Source: Limonium bicolor (Eukaryota; Streptophyta; Magnoliopsida; Caryophyllales; Plumbaginaceae). From it: DNA of 64,000 nt. Positions 45,736 through 58,887 of this stretch are shown here, one piece after another (the stretch's first letter is position 1; the number at the start of each line of letters is the position of its first letter). The stretch covers positions 290,571,533 to 290,635,532 of the forward strand of contig CM041778.1 in assembly GCA_023374045.1 (NCBI GenBank), in the 5' to 3' direction. The notes below the pieces were generated by a model. That model saw nothing but the letters and a program-made list of their open reading frames with translations, did no database searches and had not been told where the DNA came from. The position numbers were made by a program, and so were the translations under genes.

Positions 45736-46167
45736 AAGCAAAATTCGACCTAATTCTGCCTCCGGAACCCTAGTTTAGATAGCTTTTAATTTCACTTTAA
45801 TTTTCTGTCAAAAAATGCTAAAAAACACAAAAAAACAGAAGCTCGCGCACTTAGGTTAAAACGACTCGTAATAAGCCGTAATTGAACTAAGTAGAGGAAA
45901 TACGACTTCTAGGGGTAATGAAAGTAATTGAACCCTAAATAAGTCGAATACCAAGCCCCCGAACCCGAACTCTACCTTTCCTGATTTACTCTAGGTTAAA
46001 ATTTGGTGGCGACTCATAATAGGTTCCAGTGAGCTAGCTTAGGTTTTAATAATTATTGTTATATGACATAGTTATTAATCTTAGGTTATAAGTGGACCTA
46101 AAACCCGATTAGATCCTAATCAGCTTTAGTCAGCACAGGATAGGGTTTAAAATCGAAGCTCACAGAC

Positions 46168-46185
46168 TGGCGACTCTGCTGGGGA
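46168..46185 (+). other. Element A primer binding site
   Basis: TGGCGACTCTGCTGGGGA three bases after the LTR end. The same motif follows the element B 5' LTR (54828). Resembles the tRNA-Arg-type PBS of Tat/Ogre elements, from memory. Confidence 0.8.
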
Positions 46186-46309
46186 CATACTTCTTAATTT
46201 TAACTTGTTTAATTTTAAGAAAAAGGGCTTAACTCGAAAAATGTTTATTTATGGCTTTATTACTTTGTTTGTTTACTTTTGTGCGCACTTTAATTTTCTG
46301 CACTTTTGC

Positions 46310-46665
46310 ATCATATGAGAGCAAGGGTCCACCTAAACCGATTTCATCCCGGGACCCGTTTGAGGGTCCCCTGTCAGGGACTCACACCTTTTAGGTGATG
46401 TGAATAAGCGGGGGAAAAGAGAAGGATGTCGTCTAACCACATCCCCTTAATACCTGGGCCTTAGCCCCAAGCGTTTTCCTGGCAGTGTCCTTACCTAGCC
46501 CATTGTTTGGTCAGTCAAAGACCCGGCCGTAGACGCACACCTTCAGGTGATGCGGAAAAAGTGGGGAAGCCCAAAGAGAGTAGCGTGCAAGCCCTATTCC
46601 TTTGTGGCGACCTGGACCTAAGCCCCAAGCACCTCTCCGGATCGATCCATACCCAAATTGATTTA
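46310..46665 (+). repeat. Structured leader with two diverged repeat units
   Basis: Two units, each CACACCTT-(T/C)-AGGTGATG, then a GGGGAA block, then CCTGG/ACCT-AGCCCCAAGC. A perfect hairpin GGGACCC-GTTTGA-GGGTCCC lies at 46351-46370, and shorter ones at 46385-46396 and 46537-46548. Closely conserved in element B (54970-55300). A candidate packaging or dimerisation region by position only. Confidence 0.75.
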
Positions 46666-47323
46666 ACCGTCAAGTGAGGACATGTTGAATTTGTGTGGGC
46701 CATGTTTGCCTGTATGATCGGCCCACTACCCAGTCTAGAGATTGATAGGAACTTTTCCTACATCAACTCAGCCCAATCCGATATCGCGGCTTTATTGTTT
46801 GTGGCCCAAAGGCCCTGCTTGATTTGAATGTGTTAGTTATTTGTTCGGGCTTCGGCCCAAAAGTTTAGGTTTAGGTGATTTATCTTTTAGCCCAATTTTA
46901 ATTATCAATTTAGTTCTAGGCCCATGAAAAACAAATCCACCTAAAGCAATTCATGAAGATCCATCAGGCCTTTCCATTTTAAGGTTCATTCTAGTCTAGG
47001 AAGACTTTTCACTTGCCCAAATTCCAAGAACATGGTTTAGAAATCATTTTGACCCATGTGCTTTACCGCTAGCCCAAACAAATTCTGGCCCAAGCGCCCA
47101 ATTCTCAAAATATTCTGGCCCAAGAGCCACATTCTTCAAACATTTCTAGGCACCTCCCTTCCAACTCATTTCGGGCCTCAATGCTTACCCACAATCTTCA
47201 AAACATTCCATCTCATGTGCTTTTCTTGTAGCCCAAACAAGTTTTAACCTACAACTTCTTCACGGTCCAGAATTTTAGCTCAATCCACTTCTGTTTTCCA
47301 ACAGATAAGCCCGAATCCCAAGT
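46666..47323 (+). other. Element A leader, spacer before gag
   Basis: Noncoding, with repeated (T)GGCCCAA(G/A)-CGCC-type words (47080-47200), a short version of the long repeat array in element B at 55760-56540. Confidence 0.65.
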
Positions 47324-48624
47324 ATGGTAGAGGGAGGAAACCCAGTCAGCATGGAGACCTAGTTTGCAACCTTAGAGCAGAGGTACAGAGCCGCCTTTGA
47401 TGCCATGGAACAGAAACATAGGTCCACCACTAATGACATGGAGGCTAAGTATGTCACCATCATCGAAGAGCTGAAAAGCAAAATCAATTCCCTTGAGGTT
47501 GGTCATCAGGAAAACATTTCAGGAAAGATTGCTGACTCTGGGAACGAGCATGACCACATCGAAGTTAACTCCATTGGGGCCCAGGGTGCGCAAGGATTCG
47601 TAGGAGAAGCCTCCCCAGATCACCAGCTAACTGTAGAATTCAAGAAGGCTCTGAAAAGGATCGAGCGCATGGAAAAGGCTAGCAAGCCGGCTGGTTTTGA
47701 TTACTCCTCTATGGCATCGTACCCCGAGGTTGATCTCCCCCAAAGTTGAAGTTGCCCACACTTGCTCTATACAAGGGTTCCTCAGACCCGCAGGTCCATC
47801 TGGCGATGTTCGATAGGGAGATGTCCATCCTCAGGTTGAATGACATGCAAAAGGCCAAGGTCTTTGCCCGTTACCTCGATGAAACACCTCAACGTTGGTA
47901 TTTGACTCAGAGGATGAACACCAAAACCTATGAGGAGGTTTGTGAGGCTTTCTTGCACGATTTCGAGTATGCTAAGAATCTCGAAGTCACCAGGTCCGAC
48001 CTTGCCAGCACTCGGCAGAGAGACAGTGAATCAATGTCCGACTTCATCAAACGGTGGAGGATGAAGGCCGCTGCTATGCCTACAAAAATGGATGAGCAAG
48101 AACAGATTCGAATGATTGTGGACAATATGTAGAGACAATACAATAACGAGCTGAGTTGCACATACTTCCCTAATTTCGACATGTTGATGGGACAGGTAAG
48201 AATAATGGAAGAAAAGATTCACAAAGGCGAGCTGAGGCTGGAACAACCCAAAGCCCAGGGTGTGAGTATCGAGACCTTTAAGTCAGGACCGGCCAAAGCA
48301 GCTCAAGTTTCATACCAAGTGAGCACCATACAAAAACCCAGTGCTGTAAAGCAGAACATCAAGGCCTCACCCCGATCCAAGAGGTTCTCTACACCGAGAC
48401 AGTTTACCGACATCGGCCGGCCTCTCAGTCAAGCACTCGTGAAGCTACAAGAGCTAGACCTACTACAGCCTCTCACACCTAGCCCTGGGATCACCCAAGC
48501 CGGGGAACATCTCCATCAATTCTGCCAGTTTCATCAACTACCAGGACACAGTACTGACGACTGCAGAGCATTGAAGCACAAGATTGAGGACCTTATCGAG
48601 CAAGGACTCCAGTTTGTCGAGTAG
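47324..48624 (+). pseudogene. Element A gag, broken
   Basis: Capsid/nucleocapsid gene. ATG 47324 opens a frame with a TAG after 12 codons (47360). Next comes a coiled-coil-like stretch (YVTIIEELKSKINSLEVGHQ), a frameshift near 47740, and the gag domain (YKGSSDPQVHLAMFDREM, ARYLDETPQRWYL, YEEVCEAFLHDFEYAKN, RDSESMSDFIKRWRMKAA). A TAG follows at 48130, then FCQFHQLPGHSTDDC with ALKHKIEDLIEQGLQF, the C-H-H-C motif typical of one Ty3 Gag group. Three lesions, so inactive. The next pol domain would follow at once but is absent. Confidence 0.92.
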
Positions 48625-50734
48625 GCTAGTGTCTAGTTGCATTTTGCTTTCTTAAATTTTCTTTTCTATTTTGTAAGGGGTTTATGATATTTCCATTTTA
48701 ATGAGGCTTAGATGTTCGAATTTCAGTCTCTTGTCTTTTCGATTTACAATCTCAAGAAAAAAATGTTTGTTCATTTTGCACCTTCAACGAAATCATCTTT
48801 CAAAACTAATGTTCATTTCTGGCAATTGAATTAAATGATTTGTCTTTTTGTTTCCAAAAGGATGAACATGTCCAACCAAATGCCACAGCTCACCCCTAAG
48901 CATCCAAACAAACCACATATAAATTGTTGTCATAAACCCTGGACTAATACTGGGGGCAATCTGAGTTTAAAGACCAACCACGATTATTTCTTTTGTTTAA
49001 TTGTGTGAACAAGTCTCAAAGTGAGAATTCACGAGAGTGTCTTGAGCGGAAAAACCATGAGTGAACGAGCGTGTCATTTTTACACGACTCCGGTGAGACC
49101 ACATTCAAAGGTAAGGCAAACGGCATGACTCCGATCGAAGGAGATAATTTGTAAATTACTCTTAGACCTAAAAAGTAACAAAGAGCGGATACACAACTAT
49201 CAAGAATGACGAAGCACCTAGGTACAACACCACAGAGCTAAAAGCTTGTAAACCCTGACATTAAACTCTAGGCACCTCGCTGAGCCTTTCATATATCCCT
49301 TTTCGATGTTGCAAAGCTCCATAGAGCAAGCCAGCCCGTGATGAATAACCAACCCGGTGACCAAAGGAAGCGAGGAGCCTGACTCTCAGATAACGTTTTC
49401 ATCAGTCCAGAGAAGCAAAGCCGCTATCAGCATGACGAAGTGATCCGCAAATGGTCCCAAAGTGACACAGGAACAAAAGAGCTCACATCAAAATAGCTCT
49501 CAAAACTCAAAACGGGAAACACAAGAACCCCGAAGGCAAAGAAAGGATCAAACAAAGAGGCAAAACCGAAGTGCCTCGAAGAAATCCAAAAGACGAAAAG
49601 AGAAATGGTGTAAAGGACAACTTCAAAAGTCCAAGTCCAGAAGCTCAAAAACAACGTCAACATGAAGCAGTTAGACGACTTCAAGACAAGGAAGATGAAT
49701 CTGAGAGAAGACACAAGTTGCAGCTTTGGTCACCCACTTAAGCTCCACATACCTCAAATATCCCTCCATGGTCCCGTTGTCCTTCATCACACCCCGTGGC
49801 CACGTTATAAGCTTTAAAGACTTCCGACTTGATAGTTGTGCATCCAATCACGTGAAGTAACAGATCGAATGCGTAAATTCATCAAATATCAAATTCAATG
49901 GTCTAGAAGTTGTGACCGTAAGTGAGAAACGAGTGTAAACACCAAACACGTTGAGTGTAGGTTAGGAAGCACTAAATCAGAACATAAGCCTTGACCCTGT
50001 GAGGACGAGACTCGTTCGCATGTTTGATCAAAGAAAACTGGGGGCAATCGATCGGAATGATCGATTGCCATGAACTCTAGCTCAGATCGTCTTAAGGGAA
50101 AAATATTGGGGGCAATTGTTTGTTTCCAACAATTGCTATTGACAACACCAATTGGACCCCAAAGCTCAAACATCACCCCACCATCATCCACCACAGGCGC
50201 ACATACCCTTACCTACCACACTCACACCTCAGTCCAACACAAGCCCTTACCTTCACTTCATATCACCACACTGGCCCACATAAGCCCTTACCTCCACACC
50301 TCTACTACCAGCCCACATAACGCCCTTACCTGACATCAAACACCACAGCCCCCATACGCCCTTACCTTCACATCATACAACCATACCCCACCGGCGGCAT
50401 TTTCATCTCGTAGGAGATAAATTACAAGTCCGAAGTCTATAGTTATGAAATTATCTTCCCCTTTCCTTTCACAAACATGTCTTCAAATCTGCCGGCACGT
50501 GCTTACCCTCTTCTTTCAACAAATTCTTGTCTTGAACACTTTCCTCTAACTACTTCGGTTTCATAAACCACATCATGGCCACACTTGGCACACTTTCTAG
50601 TAATGTCGCTTTGGAAATTTTTGACCCTTAACATTGCCATGTTTGGCACTTTCATATCAACTTTCATCATGATCATTTGCATAAGTTTTACCTTGCATCG
50701 TCCGGTACGAAACTCCTCCTCATAGACCAGAGAT
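48625..50734 (+). other. Element A internal noncoding region
   Basis: No pol. It contains three GGGGGCAAT motifs (48952, 50040, 50108); the last two head perfect hairpins at 50045-50067 and 50113-50135. It also has a CACC/CCCTTACCT-rich part at 50170-50390. Homologous to 56860-58500 of element B. Confidence 0.75.
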
Positions 50735-51385
50735 ACAAATTCTCATCCGATCAGATAAGATTCTCAGCCGAAGATACAGATTCTTCAGAGATACAGATTC
50801 TCACCTGATTAGAGATACAGATTCTCAGCCGAAGATACAATTCTTCAGAGATACAGATTCTCACCCGATCAGAGATACAGATTCTCAGCCTAAGATACAG
50901 ATTCTTCGAGATACAAATTCTCACCATCAGAGATCCAGATTCTCAGCCGAAGATACATTCTTCAGAGATACAGATTCTCCCCGCTATCAGAGATACAGAT
51001 TCTCAGCCGAATACAGATTCTTCTTCAGACAGATTCTCACACAACCCGATCAGAGATACAGATTCTCAGCCGAAGATACAGATTCTTCAGAGATACAGAT
51101 TCTCACCCGATCAGAGATACAGATTCTCAGCCGAAGATACAGATCTTCAGAGATACAGATTCCTCACCCGATCAGAGATACAGATTCTCAGCCGAAGATA
51201 ACGGATTCTTCGAGATACAGATTCTCACCCGATCAGAGATACAGATTCTCAGCCGAAGATACAAATTCTTCAGAGATACAATTCTCACCCGATCAGACAT
51301 CCAGATTCCAGCCGAAGGTATAGACTCTTCATAGATACAGATTCTCAGCCAAAGATTCAGATTCACCAGAACAGACAGCACTCAC
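50735..51385 (+). repeat. Tandem repeat, about 60-bp unit (element A)
   Basis: Roughly ten copies of AGATACAGATTCTCAGCCGA, AGATACAGATTCTTCAG and AGATACAGATTCTCACCCGA segments. Nearly every copy carries a small deletion. Not present in element B, which has another repeat at the matching place. Confidence 0.88.
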
Positions 51386-51424
51386 TAGAGCAGCAGAACT
51401 CACCCGAATAGAACTCGACCAAAC

Positions 51425-51660
51425 ACCAATTTTCAATCACTAGTAGGTAGTCAACGCTCAGAATGCTTGACATCATCTCATTCATTATAGGTAGTCAACG
51501 CCTTAGAATAGCTTGACATCATATCATCCTATAGGTAGTCGGCGCCTTAGAATAGTCTGACATTACTTCATTATTACCTTTAGGTGGTCGACACCTTAGA
51601 ACCGCTCGACACCCTTCCACTTTACTCATAGGTATTCCGCCTTAGAATAGCTCGCGCAAC
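51425..51660 (+). repeat. TAGGTAGTCAACGCCTTAGAATAGC repeat (element A)
   Basis: About five copies, spaced 40-70 bases. Same family as 59940-60285 in element B. Confidence 0.85.
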
Positions 51661-51754
51661 TTGCCGGATTGCACGTGCGGTCTTTTAAGATCCAAAATTT
51701 TGGAGGTATCACTCAGCATCAACTAGCCTTCTCATTTCCATTACAAAGTCTAGT

Positions 51755-51768
51755 TGACGGGGGCAATC
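51755..51768 (+). other. Element A polypurine tract
   Basis: GACGGGGGCAATC directly before the 3' LTR start. The same GGGGGCAAT core occurs three more times inside the element. Confidence 0.8.
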
Positions 51769-52797
51769 TGTTTACCCAAATTTCAACCCCCCCGAAGGAG
51801 AGTCTCTACTAATAGGATGTAGCGAGGGTTTCCCGGTTTCGATCGGCACATTTCAGAGTACTAGGGACAGCTTAGTCCTCCGAGGGCACTTTCGTAAATT
51901 TTCAAGGCTCCTAAGCCCCCTATAGGCTTTCTCTCTCCTCCAAATAAGGTTAATCAATTCAATTCTTGAAATTTTAACCCATGATAGAGATGACATCTGA
52001 AGCATAATGGCGTTGGAATTTTGATTTTAACGAATTTCCAATAATTTCTAGCAATTTCTGATTGAATCTGACGAGAAATTGAATTAAAAATATTCCAATG
52101 TCCCAAAAAATCGATCCACTTTAGAAAATTCAGAATATCATCCTTTACCCATTGTAAAATTTCATAATCTAATTCCTTTTGGAAGCCCATGAGCTAAAAC
52201 GTCGGTAAATCTCGGTTTTTACCGGATTTTTCTATCTTTAAGGAAGCCTATATAAGGAACCTTATCCCATGATCAAGGAGAACTCAAGAACCCTAGACTC
52301 TCAAAGAAGGCAGCCGTCTCTCTCTCTCCACGTTTTGAACTCTGGAGCCACAGTCAAACACCAAAATCAACACCAAAACGTTTTTCAACTCCCACAACCA
52401 TCCATCATCAAACCTCACCAAAACAGCACCAAAACGTGAAGAACATCAAAACAGCAAGGAGTCAGAAGCTCGGTTCGAAGTTCCTCTGGATCCCCATCAA
52501 CGAGGCCTCCGAAGAATCCTGACGTGAAGAAGCACCACGAATCTGAAGGTAAAACAGGTTGTAATTCTACTTTTCTAACTCTCCACGACCTTATTAACTC
52601 TCTGTCAATTTTTGGGTTCAAACTAACCTTTTTAACGCTTCTGTATTGCTATTACTTTTGGTTTCTGCCTTGTTACTTGTTCGTCAAGTTTCGTACATAA
52701 TTCGACTTCAAACTGCAATCTTTCAATTACTAACGAATTGTACATCTTTCAGGCTACAGACCCATAAAATTTGAGCCAAAAACACCTTCAGGAACAG
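51769..52797 (+). repeat. Element A 3' LTR, left part
   Basis: Matches 44406 onward but with many one- or two-base deletions. Interrupted by element B after the target AACAG (52793-52797). Confidence 0.9.
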
Positions 52798-54824
52798 TGT
52801 TATACCCAAAATTTCAACCCCCTTGGAGTAGTCTCTAAGGCATACGTGTTACAAAGGGCAAAATGGTCAAAATGCACCGATGCAGGATTTTCCAAGGACA
52901 TTCTCGGGATTTTCTATTTTCATATGACTTGTTCATTATCTCCAAACACTTCCAAATATCATAGTCATTATGAAAGGTATTTCATGATTTTCTGATAATA
53001 TTTATTCTGGAAATTAAGCTTTTAATAAGCTAGTTTCTATAATAATTAACACATGAAATAATCTCAAAATAGAAATAAAAGGGTTTTCAAAATTAAAATA
53101 AAATTGTCACATGGTTAGCATGACTACACACAGTCATAAACCTGAAATTATTTTATTTGGAACCTTATCCCAAAATTTAAAAGAGAAATTCAATCATTTT
53201 TGCAATTTTCTCTCTCCTCTGGAAAATACCGAAATCAAAACAAAATGTCATGAAATTTTAACACAGGTAGGGGATGATTATTAGAGACTAATGCCGTTGG
53301 AATTTCGTAATTTCGACTTTCCAATAATAAGTTATGAATTTTGGGAGATTCCAGATTGTGAGATTTTTATCTAATCGGTTATTTAACAAAATAACCCGAT
53401 TCCAACTCTCAAAATTCCTAAAAATCATTCTTTACCTTCAGTTAAATTTTCATAATTTTTATCGGCTTGCAACATATTTTAAAAAATCAGATTCTCTTAG
53501 AGCACAAAATCAAGGTTTTAGATAAAAATTTGTTCTATCAACTTGGCCATGCTCTTTCTATAAAAGGCCTTCCAAAAAACGACCTAGGGCAAGGTAGATG
53601 ATCCCCATAGTCAGAAAACACAGCCGTCTACTTGCCTCCCACGTTTTCAACACTCCCAACACCGAAACTCTACCGAAATCATCCCAAAATCACCAAAAAC
53701 ACATTCTTTCTTCTCTCATTGAACTTCCAAGCATCAAAACACCACAAATACAGAACCAAAACGTGCTTAACAACACAAGGAAGAAGAGGTCAGAATCTCG
53801 GTCCAAAGTCGAACCGGATCGGCCACCAACGAAGCTTTTAGAGATTCCCGACGTGAAGGAACAACAAGTTTTCGAAATCAAAACAGGGTAAAAACCAAAT
53901 TCTCTAACCCTTCTGGTCAAAATACAATTCTGGTTGAAATTGCTAACCGAATTGATTTTTCCTTGCTTCTGAATTAAGGTTTGTTTGTGTTTCTGCCTTC
54001 TAACTTGTTCGTTAAGTTTCGTATTAAATTCGATTTCAAATTGAAAACTTTCAATCACTAACGTCTTGTACATCTTTCAGGCTACACACCCGTAAAATTT
54101 GAGCCAAAAACACCTTCGGGAACAGCCTCAACGCCGCCGTCCGAGGGCGGTCCGCACCCACGGACGTCATGTCCGGGGTCCCGGACTCCCTGTCCGTAAG
54201 CCCGGACGCCCACGGACGGCGGCGGGATTTTTAAAAATTCAAAATTTAGGTTTTCAAAAATAATGTCCGGGCCCACGGACATCCTGTCCGTGGCCCCGGA
54301 CCTCGCAAAATCGTGTTTTCTGTTTAATTCGACTTTTATGTTCACATAGGTTAACTAGGGTCCGTGGGTTCGGACATTAGGTCCGTAGCCACGGACGGAA
54401 ACAAAATTTGACCTAATTCTGCCTCTGAAACCCTAGTTTAGGAATCTTTAATTTTATTTTAATTTTCTGTCAAAAAATGCTAAAAAACACAAAAAAACAG
54501 AAGCTCGCGCACTTAAGTTAAAACGACTCGTAATAAGCCGTAATTAAACTGAGTAGAGGAAAAACGACTTCTAAGGGTAATGAAAGTAATTGAACCCTAA
54601 TTAAGTCGAATATCAAGCCCCCGAACCCGAACTCTCCTTTCCTAATTTAATCTAGGTCAAAATTAGGTGGCGACTCATAATAGGTTCCAGTGAGCTAGCT
54701 TAGGTTTTAATAATTATTGTTATATGACATAGTTATTAATCTTAGGTTATAAGTGGACCTAAAACCCGATTAGATCCTAATCAACTTAATCCACATAGGA
54801 TAGGGTTTAAAATCGAGGCTCACA
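52798..54824 (+). repeat. Element B 5' LTR
   Basis: 2.03 kb, TGTTATACCC to GGCTCACA. The first 1 kb differs from element A's LTR, while the last 0.8-0.9 kb (from the CAGGCTACA stretch) is very similar. TATA box at 53558. Confidence 0.94.
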
Positions 54825-55310
54825 GACTGGCGACTCTGCTGGGGACAAACTTCTTAATTTTAACTTGTTTAATTTTAAGAAAGAGGGCTTAACTCGAAAT
54901 TGTTTATTTATGGCTTTATTACTTTGTTTGTTTACTTTTGTGTGCACTTTAATTTCTGCACCTTTGCATCATATGAGAGCGAGGGTCCACACGAACCGAT
55001 TTCACCCCGGGACCCGTTTGAGGGTCCCCTGTCAGGGACTCACACCTTTTAGGTGATGTGAATAAGCGGGGGAAAAGAGGAGGATGTCGTCTAACCACAT
55101 CCCCTTAATACCTGGGCTTTAGCCCCAAGCGTTTTCCTGGCAGTGCCCTTACCTAGCCCATTGTTTGGTCAGTCAAAGACCCGACCGTGGACGCACACCT
55201 TCAGGTGATGTGAAAAAAGTGGGGAAGCCCAAAGAGAATAGCGTGCAAGCCCTATTCCTTTGTGGTGACCTGGGCCCATGCCCCAAGCACCTCTCCGGAT
55301 CGATCCATAC
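54825..55310 (+). other. Element B PBS and structured leader
   Basis: PBS TGGCGACTCTGCTGGGGA at 54828, then the same two-unit leader as element A, with the perfect GGGACCC/GGGTCCC hairpin at 55009-55028. Confidence 0.8.
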
Positions 55311-56540
55311 CCAATTTGGTTGAAGCGTCTAGTAAGGACATGTTGAACTTGTGTGGGCCTTGTTTGCTTGTATGATCGGCCCACTGCCAGCCTAGAAATT
55401 GATAGGAACTCTTCCTATGTCAACTCAGCCCAACCTGGAATTCACGACTTCATTGTTTGCGGCCCTAAGGCCCTGTTTGGTTTGAATAAATGAATTGTTT
55501 GTTTGGGCTCTGGCCCAAAAGTTTAGACCTAGGTGATTTCTCTCTTTCGGCCCAATTTGAATTATCAATTTAGTTCTAGGCCCATGAAAACAAATCCACC
55601 GAAAGCAGTTCATGAAAATCCATCAGGCCTTTCCGTTTCAGGGTTTATTCTAGTCTAGAAAGACTTTCCACTCGGGCTTTGGCCCAAAATCCTAGGTATA
55701 AGTATCATCTTTTAGGCCCAATCAGAAGTACTCGGCCCCAAATTCCAATTCACATCTGGGACATGGTTTAGAAATCATTTCGGCCCATGCGCCCTCTTTC
55801 TAGCCCAAACACATTTTGGCCCAGGTGCCAAATTCTTAGAATATTCCAAGTGCCACACTCATAACTCACTTAATCTGGGCCCATAGACCAATTCATAGTT
55901 TTGGCCCACGAACTTTGCTCTGAATCCAAAATTTTGGCCCATAGCATAAAACATTTGAATCCCAGATAGTTTGTGCAACCCATTCATTCTAGTTTCTGGC
56001 CTCAAGGCCCAACAAGATCATCAAACGAATCTTAGGCTTCAAGGTTTCTCTCTCGGCCCAGTGGCACATTCACGGTCCATGTGGCTTCCTTCGGCCCGTT
56101 TACTCCACTTCCAGATTAAGGGTATTCAGGCCCGCACATCCGTTCCAGTCTAGAAGTCCCTCTGGCCCATATTTCTTACTTCAATCTGAAATCGTTCTGG
56201 CCCAAGTGCCACAATCCCAAATCATTCCGGCTCAAGTGCCATTTTCCTAAACACATTCAGGCCCAAGCGCCACATCCTCAAACACTTTCTGGCCCAAGTG
56301 CCACATATTCTAAACATTCCGGCCCTAGTGCCACAGTCTCACAACATGTTCTGGCCCCAGTGCCGCATCCTCATTCCGTCCCGAGTGCCAACCCGCTTAT
56401 GAATCATTCTGGCATGTGTGCCTCACTTTCAATTCATCCAGGCCCGAGTGCCTATCCACATCCATGAAAATCATCCAGGCCCGAGCGCCTAATCCACATT
56501 CATGAAACTGTTTCAACCCCATGCAGGCCCAAGTGTCTCA
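55311..56540 (+). repeat. GGCCCAAGTGCC degenerate repeat region
   Basis: From about 55760 on, GGCCCAAGTGCCACA(T/A) and GGCCCGAGTGCC units recur every 30-40 bases, a dozen or more times, with AT-rich spacers. Noncoding; element A has a short version only. Confidence 0.75.
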
Positions 56541-58885
56541 TGCGTCATCCATAGGCATTCCTAGGAGCCTACTAAGAGTCCAAGAAGAAGACGATCGCAG
56601 TCATCTTAGCGACATCCCGGCGGTCAAGAGCTCGAGTCTTCAGCATGCCGACTTCAGACGGTTCAGCAGGATTTGGATTCAACAGAATTTTTAGGGTTCC
56701 CATGCATTCTACTGCATAACCTGCCATAACACTCATCTTCCAAATGCACCTCTCATATTTTTCAAAGAATGATCGTTTTCTGACCACTAATAAGAAGCAT
56801 CGATCTTGTTAAATCATCTTCTTCCTCATGTTCACAAATCGATGACTTTTTCAAGTCTAAATGATAACACAAAAAAAGAGAAGGTTTTGTTTCACACAAG
56901 TTTCTTTTGAGAAAATGGTTCATGAATTAATTATCTCCCGACAATGGAATACAAAGACTTGTATTTTGTTTCTGAAGTTTTGGACATGCCTTACCAAACC
57001 CCACAGCTTATCCCAAAACATCCAAATGACCCCCAAAGCGGTTCCAAATCCATATCTTTTAAATTGTCGTCATTAACCCCAAATCAATAATGGGGGCAAT
57101 CTGAGTTTAGGTTCATCATCTTTCATCTTTCGTTTAAGCGTGTGAACTAGTCTCTGAGTGAAATTCACGAGAATGTCTTGAGCGGAAAAACCATGAGTGA
57201 ACGAGCGTGTCATTTTTACACGACTCCGGTGAGTCCACATTCAAAGGTGAGGTAAACGGTATAACTCCGACCGAAGGAGATAATTTGTAAATTTACGCTT
57301 AGACCTGTGAAAAGTAACAAAGAACGGATATACAACTATCAGGAATGACGAAGCACCTAGGTACAGCACCACATAGCCAAAAGCTTGTAAACCCTGACAT
57401 TAAACCCTAGGCACCCCCGCTGAGCCTTCCATATATCCCTTTTCGACATTATGAACTCCACAAAATAACCCAGCCAATGATGAATGTCCGACCCGGTGAC
57501 CAAAGGATGCAAGGAGCCCGACTCTCAGATAACATTCTCATCATTCCAAAGAAGCAATGCCGCTATCAGCATGGCAAAGTGATCCGCAAATGGTCCCAGA
57601 GTGACACAGGATCAAAAGAGCTCACATCAAAACAGCTCTCGAAGCCCAAAACCGGGAAACACAAGAACCCCGAAGGCAAAACCAGGAAAGGATAAAACAA
57701 AAGGCAAACCCGAAGTGCCTCGAAGAAATCCAAATGACGAAAAGAGAAATAGTGTAAAGGACAACTTCAAAAGTCCAGGTCCAGAAGCTCGAAAACAATG
57801 TCAACATGAAGCAGCCAGACGACTTCAAGACAAGGAAGATGAATCCGAGAGAAGACGCAAGTTGCAGCTTTGGTCACCCATTTAAGCTCCACATACCTCA
57901 AATATCCCTCCATGATCCCGTCGTCTTTCATCACACCCTATGGCCACGTTATAAGCCTCGAAGACTTCCGACTTGGTAGTTGTGTATCCAATCACGTGAA
58001 AGTAACAGATCGAATGCGTAAATTCATCAAATATCAAATTCAATGGTCTAGAAGTTGTGACCGTAGGTGAGAAACGAGTGCAAGAATCAAACACTTTGAG
58101 TGTAAAGCACCACATCAAGACACAATCCTTGACCATGTGAGGATAAGACTTGTTCGCATGTTTAATCAAAGAAAATACTGGGGGCAATCGATCGTTCCGA
58201 TCGATTACCATGAACTCTAGCTCAGATTGCCTTAAGGAACAATACTGGGGGCAATTGTTGGTTCCAACAATTGCCATGACAACACCAACGGAAACCCAAA
58301 GCGTGGGCACCACAAACACCACCACGCAGGCCCACATAAGCCCTTACCACGTAGGCCCACATAAGCCCTTACCCTCACATCATACCACACATGCCCACAT
58401 AAGCCTTAACCTCCACACAAACACTCTCAGGCCCGTCACTGGTCTTACCTCCACAAAACATCAGCTCATCTTAATCCAAATCACCATCCAAAATCACACC
58501 CCAACCCCAGGCTTGTCATAAATCCTGAACACCAGCAAAAGCTTTCAGCACCACAATGAACACCACACATTTCCATTAGTATCGTGTTCATCCTCTGAGA
58601 AAAAAATTGCAGGTCTGGAACTCTTAGTCAGGAAATGATTATTTCGCTTTCCTTTCTTAACAGTGTTTTTCTCAAGCATTGCCATGTTTGGCACATTTTC
58701 AGCTATTTCTTGCTTTGTGCAAATTTTCGGTTTTCGCAAGCACTTCAATTTCACTTTGCAATACTCGGGTAAACCTTGTCATCTCCATGTTTGGAACCTT
58801 AACAATTTGATCACAATGACAATCATTTGCATAAAACGTGTTTTGCATCCTCACATCATCAAGCATACTGCATTTGCCTGGTCAA
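56541..58885 (+). other. Element B internal noncoding region
   Basis: No gag or pol. Homologous to 48700-50400 of element A, including GGGGGCAAT at 57092, 58180 and 58247, the last two heading hairpins at 58186-58206 and 58251-58274. Confidence 0.75.
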
Positions 58886-58887
58886 GT

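Larger units (their letters stand above)
44406..46164 (+). repeat. Element A 5' LTR
   Basis: 1.76 kb. TATA box CTATATAAGG at 44898-44907. A GC-rich segment of GTCCG/CGGAC inverted repeats lies at 45475-45735. ORFs within are frames of this GC-rich block, repeated in every LTR copy. Confidence 0.92.

Noticed and set aside
51172..51381. 69-codon ORF
   Set aside because: Frame through the 60-bp tandem repeat.
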